The notes under the pieces were generated by a model. The model did no database searches, was not told the origin of the DNA, and was given only the letters and a program-made list of their open reading frames with translations. The position numbers and the translations under genes were made by a program. This document shows positions 58,462 to 64,000 of a DNA stretch of 64,000 nt, in pieces. Within the stretch, counting starts at the first letter, position 1; each line of letters starts with the position of its first letter. Source of the stretch: Zychaea mexicana (Eukaryota; Mucoromycota; Mucoromycetes; Mucorales; Lichtheimiaceae); the NCBI RefSeq assembly GCF_025766255.1, contig NW_026516710.1, positions 62,001 to 126,000 on the forward strand, read 5' to 3'.

Positions 58462-61014
58462 ACAAAGAAAATCTTCTTGATTCCACCATTTCTATTTTGT
58501 ATATTTTTTTCCTTTCTTTGTGTGTTATTGCCCTTGTCGGAGAACCATCGTAGTTTACTTAGCAGCCAGTTCAGGGGCTGGGGGGTCTCTTCCTCGAGAC
58601 CACGGCGGCTGCGACGACAAAAAGAGCGGTCAACTGAAACACTTGATCGTTTTTGTTATTATTTTTTTCTTCTTGTATACTTACTACCAATCGACTATCT
58701 ATCCTTATATAATAAAGTTTGCTTTTTTCTTCGTTCTGTTCTCAATACACTAGTACAGTACATCGTGGATGACCACATGATAAACAATGCTGCTCTTTCC
58801 GCAACTTTTCATCATACATCATCATGCTTCGTCTTATTGTTCTGAGTTTCTTTGTTCCATCGCTTGTGGCGAAAACAAAAACTTTAATTTTTTAAAGCTA
58901 TTGCCTATTTATTGTCGAGCTCCGGGTCACCATCAGAGCATGCTGTTTATCTTGAGATGGCGACAATTGCAATTACGTGTGCTACTGCACCTATAGTATA
59001 ATAAAAGGTGTGGGCTTGGTTTCTCTTCATTAACCGGTATTACTGGTGATAGTATGCGACTAAGCGGCAACAATGATCGGCGGCTGCCAAGGTAACCATG
59101 CCAAACCAAATGAAGTTTCCATAATAGATGAGTCGAAAAGCACTAGATACCCGGGTTACCGCGGTCCCACAAATATTGTTGTTGCCAACAATATCCTTGT
59201 TGTTTAATACAACACAGCATGGGTGTAATATGTTAGTGCTGGCACAGTAGTATCATATGACGAAAGTTTGTTTTGGACTGAAGCATATAGAGCTAGTCAA
59301 AGTGCTCGCACATCAAATCCACAGTACACAATCACAGCTTAGGACATACCAATTAAACCTTTTGAGGCATCGTTAATGTGCTTATAGGATGTCGCTCGTC
59401 ATTGTTTTCAAAGGAACTAAAGCATGCACAGCCAATCTACTCAGCATATTTTGATAGAGGATTTTCGAGCTTTAACAATGTAATTGATACTAAGCAAAAA
59501 CAAAGCCTAATCTTAGACATTTCTTTGCAAGACGTAAAGGCCATGTACATGTACAGTATACTAAGCCATATGTTGTTGCACCTTACGCACAACTTTAGCT
59601 AGTGGCTGTGTCAGCTCTGTTATCCTACAGAAGTTGTACTTGTTGTGACAGTATAAATAGATCACAGCACAACTTCACTATAAAAGTATATGCAGTTACT
59701 GCCCCATATGCTTTCCTAATACGTATTTGTAAAGACCTTTTTGTTTCGTCATCGTATTTAATACATATTACGCCTCATCAAACTTTCTTATGCTGCAGCC
59801 TGAAGCATTGAACGAATGTCTATTGTTGTCTTGCTCGCATGGATTCAAAGGAAAGATTTTCATCATGCATAATCATAAAACCCTAATCCTTTGCAAACTT
59901 TACAGTTTCGTTTGTTTTGCATCTGTTTCCAACGATATTGTTGGCAACAGTGTGATAACAAATTTGTTGATACTGTTGGACACTTGTCTAAGCAACCCAA
60001 CTACATGATAAGCTCCTGCTCTAATTCTACATCAAACTAGTAATACAGTAGACGGTGGAAAGCTTTGGCTTGGAACTGTTCTCGCTGAAATCCGATTAAC
60101 TCCTCTTGCAGAAATGACTTTTTCAGTACATTCCTCCAGAACCTGCTGGCCGAGTATATACGACTTGTTATACAACTTGTTGAAGGAGTGTCTTACGAAA
60201 GAAGCTGGACAAATGTAATCCGAATAGAATCAATGCATAGACGATGAATCCGGGGCTAGCAGCAGCTACTCGCAAGCTTTAACCACCCTTGAACAATATA
60301 CTTCGAGTCGCTTTGACACTCGTGTATGACATGCAATTCAGCGAAAGTCAAACAAGCAAAAATCTTTCTGGATGGAAGAACGAAAAGAAAAAAAGAAAAC
60401 TAATCATTATTGCACCACTGTATACGTTGCACATATCGCTCCGCCAATCATTGAAATAACACACACGATGATATACTTGAAGCAAGACAACAACAACAGC
60501 AATTGATGGATTATACTTTTACTGACTGCACAAAAGAGTGCCACCTCCCTCTTTTATTTTTCCAAATTCCATATCTCTTACGAGATAGAAAGTGGATATG
60601 CGCTCCTCAAATGTACGAAGAAAGAGTCCACATCATGCCCAAGAGTTTTCTGCTGTGCAGTTGTTCCAAAGATGTAGCGCACCATTATTGATAAGTCCAC
60701 ATCATTGAAAAAATATTCCATTTAGCAAGTAATGGCACGACAGTCTTGCAAGCAGTCATTCTAATTACCACGATAATGGTTGGGCCGGCAATGGAGTAGT
60801 CTACTAGTAGTAAAGTGAGATAATATGGAATAGAAGTTGCCATCAATCACCGTATGATATGCAATAGATTTAGGGGGGGTGGGGACGTTGTCGGTTCTTT
60901 CCACACTGAGGTTGAAATTATGCATATCTCCAAAAAAAAAGTAACTTTTCTTTTTTCTCCACACCTACTACTTGCACACTCTGTTTTCTTGTCTTTCTTA
61001 TTTTTAGTGTTTGA
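58462..61014. other. Intergenic, 2.5 kb, no supported gene
   Basis: The largest gene-poor stretch in the second half. Only short ORFs in AT-rich sequence; no repeat structure or RNA gene was recognised by eye. Confidence 0.4.
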
Positions 61015-62701
61015 ATGAGCGACTCTGGCCTACGAGTTAATGTGCCCAGCTGGGTATCCTACGTACTCTCATTTACTGGTCTAGCTGGACTCGCTGGAGC
61101 TGCACTGCTATACCTTTACCAATGCCAAATCATCTACCCAAGTGCCTTTCCCGAAGGATCACGAACTGAAGTAAGTAATTTTAACTCAACAACGACACAA
61201 CCGACAATTCCTTGAGAAACTGATTTTGTTGTACTTGGTATACGCTTTAGGTTGCAAAACCTTCGGAATTTGGCATGGAATTCACAGAAACGACTCTGAC
61301 TACCAAGGATAATATCAAACTACATACATATACAATGGTTCTAGAGAACGAGGACGAGGCACGAGCAGCACCAACAATCTTGTATTTCCATGCATGTATT
61401 ATAATATCTGCTGATTAAGTGGGGTGTATATGCTATATTTAAACCATACTAAACCAACCCAATCCATATCTATTTATTATTTATTAGGCTAATGCTGGCA
61501 ACATGGTAAGCGGTTGAAGAGGGATTTCATCATTTTTGTTTTTGCACATTCAAAAGCAAACATGTAAAGTAACTATTGATTTTCTATAGGGACACCGACT
61601 TCCTATTGCTAGAGTATACCACCAAAAATTAAAGTGCAACGTAGTGATGCTGTCCTATAGAGGGTAATGTCGCACGAGGATCCCCACTCTTTTATGCGCC
61701 GATTTTTTGTATTGATTTGTCTTTCTAACGTGTTGTTTCCAAAATGATGCTGTTGATGATAGTTACGGTTTAAGCGAAGGCAAAGCAAACGAAAAAGGCA
61801 TACGAGTAGATGCTCAAGTTAGTCAGCAAATGAGAATTATGTGTTTGGATCCCAATGTTAGAGGGTAATTTTACTGACAAGGCCACAAAATAGACCTTGT
61901 TGGAATATGTACAGTCGCATCCTATTCTTAAGGACACTCGGCTTATCGCATACGGACAATCGATTGGTGGCGCTGTTGCTATTGACATTGTATCGCATAA
62001 TGAAGCGGCTTTCTCTGGACTTATTATTGAAAACACATTTTTAAGTTTGGTATGCAAGACTCTGAAAATTGCTTAAAAGAAAGGGCGGAAGAGAGAAGAA
62101 AAAGGAACCGGGCCTATTGTTTTGTGTATGTGCATGCATCACGTATTATGTTTGGTGTGAGCTAATGATTTATCATTGTTTATATTGGTCCATACAGCCA
62201 AAGTTAATTCCTAACGTCATGCCTGTGCTAAAGTACGTAACATTCCTTTGTCACCAACAATGGCCGTCCGAGGTCAGCATTCAGCGTATTGCCAACGTAC
62301 CTGTCTTGTTCCTTTCTGGCGCACGCGACGAATTGATTCCTCCAGAACATATGTCCAAACTGCATGACTTGTGTGAGACCCAGGGTGCAAAGGATTGGCA
62401 CGCGTTACCGAACGGTATGCACAATGATACCTGCGTACAGCCAGGGTATTTTACCGCTATCCGCGAGTTCTTGGAGCGCCGTGTGTTGAAGGAAGAGCGA
62501 CGAACTGATGAGGATCGAGAAAAGGCTGAACATACGACGGAACGCGTGCGCATTGATGAGAAACCCGTAGACGATAGAAAGGAACAACCACAGCAACTTC
62601 ACACATCACCAGAAACTTATCAACTTGTGAGTGGAGTCGCTGATTCTGAAGGAATGACCCACTCGTTCCAAGTAGAAGAAATCGAGTTGGATGAAGAGTA
62701 A
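61015..62701 (+). CDS. BEM46/ABHD13-family alpha/beta hydrolase
   Basis: Serine hydrolase of the BEM46 family (ABHD13 in animals), usually an ER or plasma-membrane anchored enzyme; substrate unclear, with a role in fungal polarity reported for the family. Exons 61015-61170, 61251-61391, 61488-61505, 61590-61663, 61763-61817, 61893-62049, 62198-62701. One N-terminal transmembrane helix (GLAGLAGAALLYLYQ), then LYFHANAGNMGH (oxyanion region), the nucleophile elbow AYGQSIGGAVAI, the Asp in FLSGARDELIPPEHM and the His in NGMHNDT: a complete catalytic triad. The C-terminal 70 residues are charged and disordered. Exon 2 must end at CAT|GC for the frame to continue, so its intron is GC-AG. Exon 3 is only 18 nt. 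Both calls rest on the preserved HANAGNM motif. Confidence 0.88.
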
Positions 62702-62989
62702 ATTATAAAGAAAAAGGAATATACTACCACCCTGTCTTTTGCTCTGATGAAACGTGCTGAACTTCATTCTGAAGTAAAGAATGGAAAGGGACCCTGAATT
62801 GAGTGAGGTACATCCATTCAGTTCATGTCCGTCCCTTATTCGGGCAGTGGGAATGCAACACCTACCAATAAGAGTCCATGCTATAAATTCGCTCCCCGGT
62901 AGCAACGTTGGTGGGCAGTTAAGACAGAGTAACTTCGTTGCTTCTCTTTCTTCTTTTTTTTTTCAAAGTCGATCACTCACTTCTCTTTT

Positions 62990-64000
62990 ATGATTTTGGA
63001 ACAGCTTCGACTGTAAGCTTCAACGACGCGCTCCTTTTCAAAAGAGTAAGGGCATTAACACGTCTTATATAATGTCCTGTGTAGCAATGTTACCCGAGAA
63101 GCGTACATCTTCACGCCCCTGTACGAACCGGCAAAAGCCAATGGCGCTCGAAACACCGTTGTTGAATCTTTGACCATCCATCGCGATTCCGGTCGAATAG
63201 AATTAAACGGTAATGCACCTGGAGCTATATTTTACTGTTTGAAGATACTGTTCGTTTTTCTGGACCTGCTTTAAAGTTATATTGAACCCATATTATCTTT
63301 GCATTATATGTGTATTTAGCTCCGCCCACACAACAAGGCGCTCAAGTACTACAAGAAGTTGTCGTATATGGTATCATGGGGTTTATACGCCTTCATGCAG
63401 GTAATAAAGCTAGAGAAAAAGTTGATCTTGGCACCGTGTGCTATGACAATAATTAACAAATTTATAGGCGAATATATGATTGTAATTACTGGCTATGAGC
63501 GTGTTGGCAGTTTACGGGGTTGCGATATCTTACGAGCTACGACGTTTCAGATACTGCCATTGCCACACAACCTCTCTCGGTTATCGCAAACACAGATTGA
63601 TGATGAACAGAAATATGTACATTTGCTACAAGATCACTTACGACAAAACACGTTTTACTATTCATACACATACGACATGACACGGTCGATCCAATGCCAG
63701 AGCGAAACGGAGAACAGTGCTGAGCCGATGTGGAAGCTGGTAAGAATTCGAGAGCGGAGTGGTTTAGCAGTTCTTCTCTGTTGCTAATAAACTTTTAGGC
63801 GGACACACGATTCTTCTGGAATCGGTACCTTGCTGATAAAATGATTACGGCAACAGAAAGCGGCGAACAAGATGTACGTGTGATGGGGATGAACTATTGC
63901 TGTCTCATCGAGCAAAATTAACTAACCTGTGAGGCTTTTCTCTCGGTTTGATGATACACTTCTAGTTGACTGCGTTTATCCTACCTGTGATACAAGGATG
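62990..64000 (+). CDS. SAC1: SAC1 phosphoinositide phosphatase, 5' part
   Basis: SAC1 removes phosphate from PI4P and other phosphoinositides at the ER and Golgi. Exons 62990-63012, 63085-63209, 63320-63400, 63468-63739, 63799-63873, 63966 to beyond the window. The first exon gives MILEQLRL and continues NVTREAYIFTPLYEPAKANG. Then VYGIMGFIRLHAGEYMIVIT, RATTFQILPLPHNL, HLRQNTFYYSYTYDMTRSIQ, DTRFFWNRYLADK and FILPVIQG match the SAC N-terminal half in order. The catalytic CX5R(T/S) motif lies further 3' and is outside the window. No frame damage seen. The start is the only ATG that reaches the SAC1 N-terminus in phase. Confidence 0.9.

Overview
This is a eukaryotic window whose gene structure and gene content point to a filamentous, early-diverging fungus, most likely a Mucoromycota/Mucorales species. 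Genes are compact and cut by many short introns (about 45-150 nt, GT...AG with CTAAC/CTAAT-like branch sites). Glutamine, asparagine and serine runs (CAG/CAA, AAC, TCA repeats) are common. The gene set is typically fungal: a PDR-type ABC pump, a MATE transporter, PAN3, a DysF-domain protein, a DUF1752/AreA-N protein and an AATase-like acyltransferase. Several models need exons that ATG-to-stop ORFs miss, so I assembled splice sites by eye from reading-frame continuity. Boundaries are predictions.

Layout. 1-2.7 kb: 3'-truncated PDR ABC transporter (-). 4.8-5.2 kb: MITE-like repeat. 5.94-11.92 kb: a whole KDZ-superfamily DNA transposon with about 220-bp terminal inverted repeats and an 8-bp target duplication, carrying a transposase and an unrecognised second gene. 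12.3-13.8 kb: DysF protein (+). 14.2-14.5 kb: possible small protein (-). 15.3-17.2 kb: MATE transporter (-). 19.2-22.5 kb: PAN3 (-). 22.7-23.3 kb: Fanzor/TnpB-like remnant (-). 26-27.5 kb: DUF1752 regulator (+). 28.0-28.6 kb: CIA2/MIP18 (-). 29.4-31.7 kb: three-RRM RNA-binding protein (-).

From 32.7 to 40.1 kb is a TE- and relic-rich stretch: a LINE ORF1 without an ORF2, an orphan PIKK FATC tail, a minisatellite and orphan exon-like pieces, surrounding the succinyl-CoA ligase alpha gene (37.3-38.8 kb, -). Then 40.5-41.9 kb: acyltransferase (-). 42.6-47.4 kb: Sec7/PH Arf-GEF (-). 47.8-49.9 kb: CDT1-like licensing factor (-), divergent from ARP1/centractin (50.1-51.6 kb, +). 52.0-55.5 kb: exocyst SEC5 (-), divergent from ERCC8/CSA (55.6-57.6 kb, +). 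58.0-58.5 kb: small N-myristoylated-type protein (+). 61.0-62.7 kb: BEM46/ABHD13 hydrolase (+). 63.0 kb to the end: SAC1 phosphatase (+, truncated).

The host genes are mostly unrelated housekeeping functions: membrane traffic (Arf-GEF, SEC5, SAC1, ARP1), RNA turnover (PAN3, RRM protein), DNA replication and repair (CDT1, ERCC8), Fe-S assembly, TCA cycle and efflux. They do not form a pathway cluster. The most unusual content is mobile: the KDZ element with its accessory gene, and the Fanzor-like remnant.
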